28,343 nucleotides of DNA, from positions 1-28,343 of the forward strand of contig CALSCO010001026.1 of assembly GCA_943704415.1 (NCBI GenBank), in the 5' to 3' direction. Shown one piece after another: positions 7,367 to 20,500 of this stretch. This DNA is from Parvularia atlantis. Lineage: Eukaryota; Opisthokonta; Rotosphaerida. A program made the position numbers and the translations under genes. The notes beneath the pieces were generated by a model. It ran no database searches. It saw only the letters and a list, made by a program, of their open reading frames with translations, and was not told the origin of the DNA. Positions within the stretch are counted from its first letter, which is position 1. Every line of letters starts with the position of its first letter.

Positions 7367-10300
7367 TCACAGTGATGGTGTGCGGTTGAGCGCGTGCACA
7401 AGGTGCTCGAGCTGCTGCTCGTAGATTTTGAGCTGCTCCTCGAGGTGGCTGGCGGTGGGCACGGTGGGCTGTGAGCGAGGCCGCGAGCGACAGCCGCCCG
7501 GCGCACTGTATGCGCTGCTCCTTGTCCTGCACCTGCGCTTGCAGCAGCTGCTCGATCGACGCCGCCGCGCTGGCCCGCCGCTCGCTCTCAAGCTGTGCCG
7601 CGGACGAGCGGCGCGCGGTCTCGGCCAGGCTGTCCAGTCTGGCGCGGCGTCAGCGCCGACCATGCGCGCGGCAGAGGCGCACTCTTGCCGCAGAGCCGCC
7701 GCCTGTACGCTCGAGGCCTGGCGCTCCGAGAGGGCCTCGAGCAGCTGCTGGTCGCGCGTCTCCATCGCGGCGCACGCCTCGTCCACCTGCGTGCCGTCAG
7801 CCTCGTGACACATCGCGCGCCGGCGCACCTGCTTGCGCCCGGCCTGCAGCTGCCGCAGGGCGTCGCGCACGTCCGCCACGACTTTGGCCCGCATCGCGGC
7901 TTCGCGCTCTGCCAGCGACGTCACGTATGCCTGCAGCTTGGCGTAGTTGACCGAGGTCTGCGCAGGCGGCGCGCATACTCAGACTGCCGCTCATGTGTGC
8001 CGCGCTTGACGCGAACCCGCTGCGATCGCTGCGCCGCCGTCTTCTCCCTAACCTCATTGATCTTCTCGGTGACGATCTGTGCGGCCACACGTTGAGCGTC
8101 GCGGAGCGCGCCCGTGCACTGCGCTTGCCTGCGTGCCCTTGGAGACGACCTCCCGCGATTTGTCCTTCAGCTTGGTGGCGAACGTCTGCATGCGCGACTT
8201 GAACGAGCTCGAGGAAGCCGCCGCGGACACGGGCGTTGCGGCCGCGAACGTGACTGGCGCCGTCGCAGGCTGCGGCGACGGCGTTGCAGGCGTGCTGCCC
8301 GACGGGGCAGCATGCACCACCAGCGGCGGCAGGTCATCGACGAGCGCCGTGAGCGATCTGGCATGCTGTGAGATTGTTGGCAGCGCATGCAAGCGCACGC
8401 ACGATGTCGTGCGGGCCGACAGGGGCCGTTTGCTCCACAGCTCGGCCGCCACGCTGGCCACGTACTCGCCGAAGAGGTCGTCATCGCCACCCGGCGCCGT
8501 CGCTGTCCCTGGCTGAGGAACGAGGCCGAGCAGGCGCTGCAGCAGCGCAGACTGGCTGCTGCCCGGGCTGGACAGCAGGAGCATGACCTGCAGACCGTTT
8601 CTGTGAGCAAAGATGACGCGCTCATACCCTGGCTGCACACGGCACCTCCTTCGCGGCGGCCTGCACTTGGGCCGTGCTCAGGCGCCAGTTGCCCTCCGAG
8701 AGCGCGTCGGCCATCTGTGACAGCTGCGCCTCCACGTCGGCCAGTTCGAACGCGTCCTCGCTCGCGCCTGGTGCCGAGGCAGCGGCCGCGCCCGAGCTGC
8801 CGCCGTCGTCCGGGTCGGTCATCGTCTCCGACTCTGCTCGGCGCGGCGCTGTCGGTCGCGGTGGCACGTAGAACGGGCGCACGCACCGGCGACCGACATG
8901 CGGTCGTCCTCGAGCGCCACCGCGCGCCAGTCGCGCAGCAGGCTCGCCGACGACCCGCTCAAACCGGCACCAACGTCGTCAGCGCCGGGGCTCGCCGACG
9001 ATGACCGCAGCTGCTGCAGGGCTGCAAAGAGTTCGTTCTGCGTCAGTTGCGACGAAAGCGCGCGAACGGCGCACCGCTCTGCATCAGCGCCGGGCCAGCC
9101 AGTTGCGTCTCAAGGCTCAGCAGCGCGGTCTCGGCAAAGTGCGACATCGCCGTGAGACTGCGCACGCTCGCACCGTCAGGAAGGCTGCACTGTCGCGCGC
9201 GCGCGTCACACCGGTTGAGCGCCGCGGCGACCGAGTCACTCGCCAGCTCGGGGCGGCTGGCGCTTGGCGTCTCGGGGCGGCGCGTGCTCGAGGTTGCCGT
9301 CGGCGTGGTGGACAGCCGTGCGGTGTGAGACGGCGGCGGGCCGGATGTAGCCCCCGACGTGCGCGATAGCCGCTCTGCGCGCGCGTCAAGACGGCGCTGC
9401 GTCGTCCGAGCGCGCACCGTTGGCGAGCGCGACTGCCATGGCCTCCCACGGGCGCCACAGGCCGCTCTGGTACTCGTCGAGCGCCGCGCTGTACAGCGCC
9501 ATGTCCTCCTGCGCGGACGCATTAGCGGCGACCCGTGCGGCGCGCCGCACGCAGCACCTCGACCAAGAAGAGCGTGGCAATGGCGTCGAGCGCGTGGATG
9601 CTCGAGAGCAGCTCCAGCAGCCCCACGCGAAGCACTATCTCGTGCTTGCGGAACTTGCGGTAGCGGTGCAGCAGCCTGCGCGGCACAGCATTCAGGGCGC
9701 GGCGCGCACGCTGCCGCGCACGCACGACGACAGCTTGCCCATGATCTTCTGGTTGCGCGCGAGCTGCCGGAAAAAAATGCTCGTGCTTGGCTCGTCGCCG
9801 TTCTCGCTCTGCGATCTTCCGTCAGCGATCGAGCGCGAGCGTGCGCGCAAGCTGCCGCGCGTGCACCGGCACGCCGGGAGCCTCGGTTGCCGCGCTCGGC
9901 TCGGCAATGGCGCGGTTGGACAGCGTGTGCTCCAGGCGGCCAGCGACGAGCGGCTGCCGCGCCACGTCGTCCTGCCGGCTGTACAACAGGCGCTCGAGCG
10001 AGAGAGTTGTGGGCGACAAGGACGAGATCTGCCGTGGCGTTGTCAGCGCTGCGCGCCCGCGTGCAACGTTGCGCTGCACCTGCAGGTCGCCCAGGGAGAA
10101 CTTGAGGAACATGTGGTGGCCGTCGGTGGCCTTATGCGCGTCAAAGTGGTGCTCGAGTACGCCGGCCGTGTCGACGATGTAGAGCTGCAGCACCTCGGCG
10201 CCGTTGTCGTACGCGGTCACGTTGACCTTGTTGACGTGCAGTCCGACGGCGTAGCTACGCCCAACCTCAGCTTGGTGCGAGCACAGCCGATCGGGCGGCA

Positions 10301-13300
10301 CGCACGATGGCAAGAGCGCGAGCGGGTCGGTTGAGGCGTTGACGGTCGCGTTGAATTGCTCTTCGTTCATGACGAACGGCTGCGGGATCATGAGCAGAAG
10401 CGAGTTGAGGCGGAGCTGCGCACATCGCGGTTCGACAACAGCGCACACGCGCGCGCCGCGGCCCCGCACCTGCTTAGACAGCTTGAGCTGGCGGAACGTC
10501 CCGAGCGTGGTCGACGCGAGGATCGCGCTCAGGTTGAGCAACGACCTGCTGAACGACAGCCTGCGCCGCGTGTGAGCGAGCGCGCGCCGGAGGTCGTCGC
10601 AGAGCAGCGCACCGCACGAGCGGGATCGACACGGACGCCTGGAACTGGGGCAGGGCCGTGTCGTCCCACGAGATGCCGACGGTAATCTCGGGCAGGTGCA
10701 GCTACGCGGGCGTCCGTCCGTGAGCCACGCGCAGCTCGCGCCTGTTGGCGCGCGCACGATCGGGCTCTCGTCCTGCGTCGGGTCTGCGCGCACGCTCGTC
10801 GACCTGCTGCGGCCCTGCGTTGGTGACATCGCGTCGAAGTCTTCCACCGCCGCGACTGAAGGGTCAGAGCACGCACAATGCGCGCACAGACCCGCCGCTC
10901 ACCGCTCTGCCCGGCCACGCGCTCGAGCTCGATGTCCTCGGGCACGGGCGTGGCCACGGTGTCGCGGCTGCCCAGGAACGCCACGCTAATGTTCTGCACA
11001 GACGCCTCCAGCTTGGTGAACGCAAGGCCCTTGCCTTCGTGTGCGGGCAGGCACGTAAAGTCGGTCGACTTTTCCGGAAACGACGGCGCAGGCTGCGTGC
11101 GCGTGTTGGCGATTGATGCTGCGCAGCGCCGATCGCCCACGCGCCTCGGATCGGCACAGGCATCGTGGACCCAGACGCGGCTCCGGCAGACTCGCATTGC
11201 CCAGCACGACGATCTGCGCACTCGCGCCGTGAGCTGCCCTGAGCGCGTGCACGTGCAGGCTGTCACACCTTGTTGAGCTTGATGCGCAGCATGGGGCGCA
11301 CGAGCCCGTTCGGTACGTAGTACATTGACGGCCCGTTCAGGTCGAGCGTGCAGTGCACCGTCTGCGCGCGGCACATGAACGGGCAGCGGCCGCCGTGCCA
11401 TGACGACGCAACCTTGTACGGCGACGACTCGGCGGGCGGCGCATGTGACGCCTGCTCAGGCTGCGGCGCGGGCGGCTGAGGCAGCTGCAGCTGCGCCACG
11501 GACGGTGTGCGCGAGACAGCCGCCGACGATGGGGCCGGCGAGAGCGCGCCCAGCTGTTCGGCCAGGGTCTGCGCGGGCGAAAGGTGAGCAGCAGCACGTC
11601 ACCAGGCGCGGCGTGGCTCACCTGGGCTCGCAGCTTGAGCCGCTGCTCGAGGAAGAGCAGCGCGAGGATCGTCTCCTCGTACACGATGACGTCGAGGCGT
11701 CGCAGGCGCACCTGCAGGTCTGTTCCGTACTCTGGCAGTGCGGGGCAGGCTGCGCGCGGCCCGCATGAGCACCGCAGCCGGCGAGCAGCGCGCGGGCGTT
11801 GCGCACGCGAGCGGTGCTTGAGCAGCACGGCGAGCACGGGCACGAAGCGGCGCATGCGTGCGCGCTGCACGTTTCTGGCGGGCAGGGGCGCGTCAATGCG
11901 CTGGCACGGGGGAGGGGGGGCGGCGCGCACGCACTCGAGCTCCTCCTCGTCCTCCGCGTGCGGATGGATGCTCAGCCGCGGCTCCTCCATTGGCGACAGG
12001 ATCGGCGATGTGTCCGACGGGTACACCTGTGTGCGCGCACGACCGTCACGCTACGACCAACGCGGCTAGCAGCGTTGCGCACCAGCAGCTTGAACGAGTC
12101 GTGCTCGCGCGCCCCGATCGAGTACACATCGATCCAGAAGAGGTTGGCCTGGACGAGGTACAGGTGGTGCACGGCGTTGCTGTAGGCACGCACGTGAGCA
12201 CCCGCAGCGGCGGACAGCCGCGGGCGGGCACTGCACCTGCCGGGCGGCACGGTCTCCTCGTGCACAAAGGCGACGTGCAGGTTGCCCAGCTCGACACCGA
12301 GCTCGCGCAGCGGCGGCGGTGCACCATCGGCGTTCGTGAGCACCACGCCCAGCGAGAGCTCCTGCAGCGCGAAGCGCAAGACGAGCTTGGGCGCAGCGCG
12401 CGTCTGCCGTGCCGGAGTCGGCCTCGCTGTGCGCGTGCAGCAGCCTCAAGCGCACCTGCTGCCTCCCAAAGCGCGGCACGTGCACGACCGTCTTCTTGGG
12501 CGCGGACGGCATGAGCTGGCGGAAGCGGATGTTGGCCTTCTCCGCCACGGCGCGGGTGGCCTCGAGCTTATCGCTTTTCTGCCGCGGACGTGAGTACGTG
12601 GTCTGCGTGAAGCGTGCGCGTATGATCACGCACGAGCGCGCGCCGGCTAAGCATGTGCATGAGGCCAGCGAGGAACTCAAGCACCAGGCCAATGCGGTTC
12701 TCACTCAGCTGGATCTGGGCGCCGTGCGACGGGTCAGGACGCAGCCACGGCACAGCGCGTCATGCGCTCACCTTGATTACGCCCAGCTGCAGGTCGATCT
12801 GCACCGCGGTGATCTGCTGCTGCTGCCGGCTCCACTGCGTCATGAGGCGCAGCACCACGGGCATCCTGCGCTCCGGCTAAGCAGACACGTACGCCCGCGC
12901 GACAAGTGTCTGCGCGTGCCTGTCGAGGAGGACCGCGGCACCGAGCCTCCCGCCGCCGTCCATCAGCGTGTTTCGCCCGCCCTTGCCGGCAAACGAGCTC
13001 ACTGCGCAGCCTGCCGTGTCAGCACGGCCATGCAAGAGTGCAGCAGCCAGCCGGCGCACGCTTCGCGCCCGACAGCAGCGCCCACGCCGGGTCGTCCTTG
13101 CTCTCGCACGGGATGAGCATCACCGAGACCTTGCACTGCAGCTGGCGGAACACCCACACGTCGGGCTTGCCGTCGCTGAACGTGCGCGCGGTGGGCAACT
13201 GCGCGTGGCCAGGCTCGGCATCAGAAGGCAGCCCGCGGCAGGACGGGTCACGGCTGCACCGGCACGACGCGCCAACGGTCGTCCGTCTGCTCGAGCAGGA

Positions 13301-14084
13301 AGTTGTCGACCGCGAGCAGCAGCAGTGGCGGCTTGCTCTGGCTGATGTACTCGCTTGAGACGGTCGCGCCGCCCTGCCACGCCGCGCAGTCAGCGGTGCC
13401 GCGCGGCGCGCGGCGCGCGCGCAACGCACGAGCGTCTGAAGGATGATTGTGACGGCCTTGATGCGCACGCGCAGCCCGTCCGCTGCCGCGCACGCGTCGA
13501 TCAGCCCTTCCCTTCGCGCGTGGGCGCGCAGGCCCGGTGCGCACCCAGCTTCTCCTTCATGCCGTACGCCCCGGCCTTGCCGTTGCCGGCGGCGCTGCGT
13601 CACGGCGCTCGTCAGCCGCGACCGCACGAGGCAGGCACGCACGGCTGCAGCGCGAGCTTCTGCAGGATGTCGGGCAGCGGGCGCGGCGACTCGAGCTCCT
13701 GCGCGCGCGATCAGCTCGGCACGGCGCAGCAACCGATCAGCGCACGGCCAGGACGATGTCGACCTCGTCGATGTCGATCGTGATCGGCACGCCCGTGAGC
13801 TTGGTCGGGGTCACGTTGACGAGGCAGTTGGACACGCGCAGCCGGCACACGTCCAGCGTCTCGACGCCGATGGCCTCGCGCACGACATCGACGTTGACGT
13901 CTTGCGCGCGTGATCAGCCAGCGCAGAGGGGGGCGGCTGCGTGTTCGCATCGCCGGCGCGCACCGAGGTTGCTCACGGTGACCTCGCCGCGCGACAGATT
14001 GAAGTGGAAGTCGCGCCGCGCGTCAAAGTTGCGCAGGAAGACCGCAAAGTACTTGCGCAGGAACGAGCGCAGCAGCGCCTCCAT
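7367..14084 (-). CDS. Chorein-N bridge-like lipid-transfer protein, BLTP3-like, with C-terminal coiled coils
   Basis: A multi-exon gene for a VPS13/BLTP-class protein, which shuttles lipids between membranes through a long groove. The solved N-terminal exons are 14084-13964, 13900-13746, 13698-13643, 13594-13545 and 13482-13430. MEALLRSFLRKYFAVFL and GEVTVSNLDVNVDVV form the chorein-N start; VNVTPTKLTGVPITIDIDEV follows as in VPS13 and BLTP3; AYGMKEKLADGLRVRIKAV matches YGFAEKVVEGISVSVNSI of human BLTP3B (UHRF1BP1L). WVFRQLQCKVSVMLIP continues the pattern. The middle (about 13300-9100) has many beta-rich, low-identity exons whose junctions I did not all resolve. Solved 3' introns are 9074-9022, 8886-8834 and 7506-7449. 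The last 1.5 kb encodes a low-complexity linker and Glu/Gln-rich coiled coils ending EHLVHALNRTPSL-stop. I chose the ATG at 14084 over the upstream in-frame one because it opens the chorein fold. The tail could be a separate gene, but its intron phase joins cleanly. Confidence 0.65.
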
Positions 14085-14585
14085 CCGCGCAGATGCAAAT
14101 TCGGCCGCCTCGGAGACACGCGCAACCCAGCGTGGCCGCGGTTGTCGCCTGGCCATGCGCGTTGGCCACGCCTGACAAGTTTAGCGGCCCGTTTTGGCAC
14201 GGCACGTTTTTTCTTGTCCGCCCCGTGGCGCGGCCGTGCACTGACGCCCGCCGTGTCGCCTCCTCCTCTCTCCCCGCGTGTGCGCCCCGTGTGCAGGCGA
14301 GTGTTGTCCGCGGAGCCCTCCCAAGCCCCCCGGACCGACCCGCGCGCGGCGCTGCGAGCCATCTCTCGCACCGCCGTCGTTCCAAGGTAAAATTTGTCAG
14401 AGCGCGCCGCCGCTCGCTGTCGTGCAGGCGACTGACGCTCGCGCGCGCGCCCGCCCTCTCCCCCGCGCCGTCGCCGGCGCTGCGCAGCAGCAGCAGCAGC
14501 GTGTCGCACCCCCCCCGGGCTGAAACGGTGCGTTTCGCGCCCGCTCGCGCTGGACGGGCCTCATGGGGAAGAAGGGCGCAGACAC
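14085..14585. promoter_or_regulatory. 501-bp divergent intergenic region
   Basis: The largest gap in the window separates the starts of the lipid-transfer gene (minus) and the IPT/REJ protein gene (plus). It holds a T-rich patch near 14207-14215, an isolated A/T-rich block GGTAAAATTTG at about 14391, a pyrimidine-rich stretch, a CAG run (14485-14500) and a C run near 14510. These could be 5' UTR and core promoter, but no specific factor site is recognised. Confidence 0.5.
14485..14500. repeat. CAG trinucleotide run
   Basis: Five CAG units lie upstream of the IPT/REJ protein start, probably in its 5' UTR or promoter; no reading frame was assigned to them. Confidence 0.7.
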
Positions 14586-17500
14586 ATGGCCAAACTTGCC
14601 GCCGTCCTGGTGGCCCTCGCGATCGCCGCCGCGGCCGTCTCGGCCGGTGCGCACGCGCGCGCGCGCGCGCTCTCCCTGCGCCCGTGCTGACGCAGCGCGC
14701 AGCCGCCGCGTCGCTCGACTTTGCCGCGCCCACGTTCACCGTAAGCGAGGTGGACAAGGTCGCCTTCGTCAAGATCGTCCGCGCGAGCACCGCGGGCGAC
14801 CAGGACGCCGTGCTCGAGGTCTCTGAGGGCACGGCCGTCGAGGGCTTCGACTACAAGACCTCGCCACTGCAGCAGGCACACGTCCCCTATTTCCCCCCTC
14901 GACGTCCCTCTCACACGCGTATCGCTCGGCCCGCGCGCAGATCTCGATCCCGGCCGGCGAGAACAGCACGGTGGTGGAGATCTCCGTTTTTGACAACTTC
15001 TGGCGCGATGGCTCGCGCACGGTGTCGCTGCGCCTGCAGCTCGACGACGGCTCGACGACGGAGGCCACGCTCGTGATCATGGACGACGAGACCCCCGTCG
15101 AGGTGCGCTTGCGGGGCCCGCGCGCCTGCGGGAGGGCGCAGCTGACACGCGGGACGCAGACCGACGCCTCGCTCAACGACCCTTTTGATCGCGTGTTCCG
15201 CAACCGCCGCGATGTCGACTCACTGTTCTTCACGCCGACCCTGTTCACGGCCACGGCCACGGCCACCCTCGCCGAAACGGCCGGCCCCGCGACCGAGACG
15301 GCGGCCCTGACGCTGACGGCGGCCACGGGCGCGGCCACGGCTCAGGCCACGTCGGCCGAGACGGCCACGGCGGCCACGGCTCAGGCTACGGCGGCCACGG
15401 CTCAGGCTACTGCGGCCGAGACGGCCACGGGCGCGGTGCCAATTACGACGGCGACCGTGCTCGAGACGTTCTCGGCCGGTGTCGTGGCCACGGCGACGTC
15501 GACGGCCGAGGCCACCCCGATCGCCACGCCGGTCATTACGCCGGCCGCGAGCGCTACGCCCATCACCGCGACCATCGCCACGCCCACGCCCTCGCCCACG
15601 CCGTGCATCCCCGGCTGCAACGGCCTGTGCGGCTTCGCCTACGATCAGTGCAACGTCTGCGCGCCCATCGGCCAGAACAACACCGACAAGCCCTACATCG
15701 ACTGCAACGGCATCTGGTGCGCCGCCGCGCGCCGCGAGCTGCGCCAGACACTGACCCACACGCGCCCGCCAGCTTCGGCCCGAGCATCATCAACGACTGC
15801 GGGCGCTGCGTCAACACGTTCGTGCCCGGCTACCAGGACGTGGGCAAGGACCTGTGCGGCGTGTGCAACGGCAACAACTCGACGTATGCCGAGGAGGCGC
15901 GGGGGAGATGCAGGCGCAGTCGCTGACCGCGCGCGCGCTTAGGTGCGCCGGCTGCGACGGTGTGCCAAACTCGGGCCTTGTCTACGACAACTGCGGCATC
16001 TGCGGTGGCAACAACACGGTCTGCTTCGTCATCGTGCGGCTCATCCCGTACGGCGCGCCCAACGAGCCCACGCTCGTGCGCGGTGCGTGGCCCCCCTCGT
16101 CCGCACCGTCCGCGCGCGCGCGCGCGACTCACACACGCCACCGCCCCCAGTCATCGGCGCCGGCTTCACCGACCCGGCCTCAGTTCTGCCCGGTGGCAAC
16201 AACAAGCGCGCGACGGACCTCGTGTGCAACCTCCAGACGGACCAGCCGCTGACGATCATGCCCGCGACGGTCATCTCGAGCTCGGAGCTGACGTGCCTCG
16301 TGCCGACGATCCCCAACGTCACGCCGGCGACGTACCCGTGGACGGTCGACTACCTCGGCACGCCGGCCGACGGCGTGCTCAACTACACGATCTTCAGCGG
16401 CTTCCCATCGCTCGTGCCCGAGACGCTCAACCTGCTGACCAACCTGACGGGCCAGTCGGTCGAGCTGCGCACGTCCAACATCAACGTGCTCGGCGACGGC
16501 TCTAACGTGCTCTGCCGCTTCTCGTGCCAGTTTGCGGGCGTCTCGACCTCGCAGGGCGTGCTTGAACCGTTCACCGACCCGGCCGACCAGACGCTCATCT
16601 GCCCGGCGCCGACGCTGCCGGTTTCGCAGCTCTGCAACGTCACCGTGTCGCAGACCAGCGGCGACTCGTTCGTGCCCGGCCAGGCGCGCATGCTCTACTA
16701 CGACCGCGCCCCGATCGCCCTTAGCGCCATCTTCACCGACTCGGCCGCGTCGATCATCGTCACCTTTGACATCGATGTCGGCTTCCAGGGCTACCCGGGC
16801 GACTTTTCGAGCGTCGTCGGCGTCGACTGCACGTTCTTCTTCAGCTCGTTCACAATCAGCTCGCTGCTCGGCGGCCTGGCCAGCGAGTGCTACGCGACGT
16901 CGGCGCGCACGATCAACATCAACTTGGTGCGCGCGCGCGCGTGCCGGTGCGCCTCGCCATCGACGCTCACAGACGCTGTCCTCGGCTTTGCAGGCCTCGA
17001 CCGCGACCATCGTGCCGGGCGACAACCTCGTCTTTTCGCAGGCGCCCGGCATGAAGCACGCCAACGCGATCTACGGCCTGTTGGTATCGGGCTCGATCCC
17101 GGTCCTGCCGCCGGCGAACCCGATCGTGCCCAAGATCGTCCTCACCTACGCCAACGTCTACCCGGCCTGCGGCTCGGTCAGGATCGACGCGAGCAACAGC
17201 TACAACACGGGCGGTGCGCGCCGTCCCGCCAGCGTTCGCCGGCGCGTGGCCGCACATCTGACAAACTCTTTTCCTGCGCTGGCACAGGCCGCCCGCTCGT
17301 GTTTCAGTGGGACATTCAGCCGCGCTCGACCGCGGCCCTGACGACGTACCTGAGCAACCTCGCGCCCACCCAGGGCACCCTGGTCGTGCCCGCGGGCGCG
17401 CTCCTGCCCAACATCGTCTACACGGTGTCGCTGACGGTACGCATGCACCACGTGCGCGTGTGCCTGCAAGTGAGCGCGCGTCTTGACGTCCGCGTGCCTG

Positions 17501-20500
17501 CCAGGTAACCAACTATCTCACCGCGAGCGCGTCGACCACGGCCACGTTCCGCCTCATCGACGCGCCCATCCCCGTGCTCACAGTCGACGGCAGCTTCCCG
17601 CTCACGGTGTACATTAGCCAGCCCGTGCAGCTCTACCCGCGCGTCGAGTTCCCGTCGTGCATCACGCCGCGCCAGGTCACGTACCTCTGGACCTTTGCCG
17701 AGGGCAGCCCGACCTTCCCGCTGCAGACACCCTACACCAGCCGCACCTTCAACATCCCACCGCTGACGATGCAACCCTACGAGCAGTACTTCTTCACCGT
17801 CACCGTCTTCGTCGTTGGCACGCCCTACAACGTCTCCTCGACGGTCGAGGTCGATACGCTGCCCGACCCGCTGCAGGTGCGTGCCCGCCTGCGTGCGCGG
17901 TGCCGCAGACCTGCTCACTGCCGCGCAAACGTGCAGGTTGACTTTGTCGGCGGCATTGACCGCACCACTGGCGTGCTCGACCAGACCTCGGTCACGGTCG
18001 TCGTCAAGGACGTCGACCGGCTCGGCCGCCCCGTGCAGGTGTCGTGGTCGTGCCTCAGCTACAACATCGGCCCGGCTGGCGTGGGCACACCCTGCCTGGG
18101 CATGTACGGCGTCAACTACATCACGTTCCTCGCGTTCACCGGCGGCTCGACGGCCGTGCTCGACACGAGCGTGCGTCTGCGCGCGATGGATGCCGAGCGC
18201 AAATGCGGACAATCTCACGCGGCGCGGCGCGCAGGCGATCGAGAACTTCTTCACGCAGGTGTTTGCGCCGACGGTACTAATGACGTCCAACATCTACAAC
18301 TACGACTACAACTTCAAGTTTGAGCTGGTGGACCTCGTGCGTGCACGCGCTTTTTTTTGTGTTGGGGGGGGGGGGGGGGGGGGGGGGCGACCCTGGCCGC
18401 GCGTCTCACCTCGCGCCGTCGCCAGCTCACGAACGACACGTTCACGCGCGTCTCGCGCTACCTCGCCGTGCCCGGTTACGGCGTGGGCGTCAACGTGGAC
18501 TCAAACAACCCGCGCGGGGTCTTGCCCGGCGCTGACTTTAAGGTCACGGGCGGGTTCACGACAATCGTGCCCAACATCGTCTCGGTCTCGTACTCGTGGT
18601 CGTCGCTGCCCGGTGCCATGTGCGTCCCCGCCGCGCGTCTCGCGCAAAGCACGCATTGCTAACGGTCGTTGCACGGCCGCGACGCATCAGCTCCAACTAC
18701 CTCGGCTACCCGATCTTCCCTCTGTCGACGATCGACCTGAACGACCCGGACGTCTTCGCGAGCAGCCTGCGGGCAACGTCGCAGAACATCGTCCTGGCCG
18801 GTTCGCGCATGCGCGCCAACCAGGTCTACCAGCTGCGCCTGGACGTGACGGTCACGTACATGTTTGGCGGCCAGCCGAGCACGATCACGGGCTACGCAAC
18901 CAACGAGTTTTACGTGCGTTGCATGACCCGCGCGGTTGTGGTATCTGACGTCGCCGCGGCAGACCACGTCCGCGCCCACGTCCGGGACGATCATTGTCGC
19001 GCCGACGACCGGCCAGGGCCTGTACACGTCATTCACGCTGTCGGCGCCAGGCTGGACGTCAATCACGGCACAGCTCGCACTGCAGTACTCGTGGACGTTC
19101 ACGTACAACGCCAACACGGGCGACAGCATCATCGTGCGTCGTGCTTGCGGGCCGCACGTGCGACGTCTCACCGGTGTTGCGCAGGTGCCGATCAGCTACG
19201 CCAACAGCTTTGTGTCGTCGCTGCCCATGGCCACGGACGGCTCGGGCCAGATCACAGTGTCGGTGAGGATCAGCCAGTTCAACGGTGCGGCACACGCAGC
19301 GCGCACCGCGGGCAGCACGGCGCGCCTGACATGCGGCACGTGTGCACAGGCGCCTCCGTCACCGTGTCCACGCCCGTCGCCGTCACGTCGTGCGCGCCGA
19401 GCTCGGCCACCGACACGGCGCTGTCGACGTACTACAACAATCAGGTGCCGTGCGCGCCTGGTCTCTTGGCCCGGCCTGCCGGACGCTCACACACTGACAC
19501 ACGCACCTTCCGCCTTCGCACGCAGGTCCAGGTGCTCACGCTGCTGCAGGACGTCCAGGGCACGCAGATCCTGAACGTCGAGGCGGGCATCTGCCAGTCG
19601 CAGCTGGCGGCGTCGAGTCGTCGGCGCGCCGTCCTGCCCGAGCGCAGCCTGTCGGCGCGTGCGGTGGACCCGCTCACCGACGCGATCGTGCGTTCGCAAG
19701 TCGCCGCGGCCCTCACGACGCCGTTCAGCATCCAGTCGAGCATCGTGTCGATGTGCAGCCTGGACGCGGTCTTTGGCATCAGTTCGATCGACGCATCGTG
19801 CGTGGCTGCGCACGCTTTGCGTCGCCGCGCGGCTGACGCGCCGCGAGCAGGCTCTTTGACCTGGCCATCGCCCCGTCGGGCTTCCTCGTGCAGCAGATTG
19901 TCAACATCACGGCGATCGTGCCCAGCCTCTCGTCGCTGCTGGACGACACATTCATGAACTGCTTCACGCGCGTCCAGTCGGTCATTGCGTCGACGCCGAA
20001 CGCCACATACGCGACCGTGCAGCAAGTGCAGGTGCGTCGCCGCGGCCGGAAAAAAAAAACGCAAACACAAGTGCGCTTACCCCCTCGCCCTCTTTTGCGC
20101 GCTCAGGTGAGCCTGCTCGGCATGAGCGCCGTCTTCCTGTCGAACGCCATCTGCCAGGAGGGCACGTTCAACTACCCGAGCTCGCCCAACGCCGTCGCGA
20201 CTAACCAGTTCACGTACACGCTCACGCGCTCGCCGCTCTGTGCGTGTCGGCGCGCCCCGCCCTGCACCGCGCCGCTGACTGGGCGTGCGCCGCCGCCCAG
20301 CGGGCGACTTCACCAACGTGTACACGTCCAACACCAGCTACGTCAGCTTCCCGACCGACTTTACCCAGCAGGGCATCACCAACGTCAACTGCTTCTGCGC
20401 GCACGTGGTCGACTTCCCGAGCAAGACGTTCGACTTTGTGCCGCTGCCCGAGGGTGCGTCTGCGCGTGTGCAATTGCGCGCGTTCGCGGTCGGTCTGACG

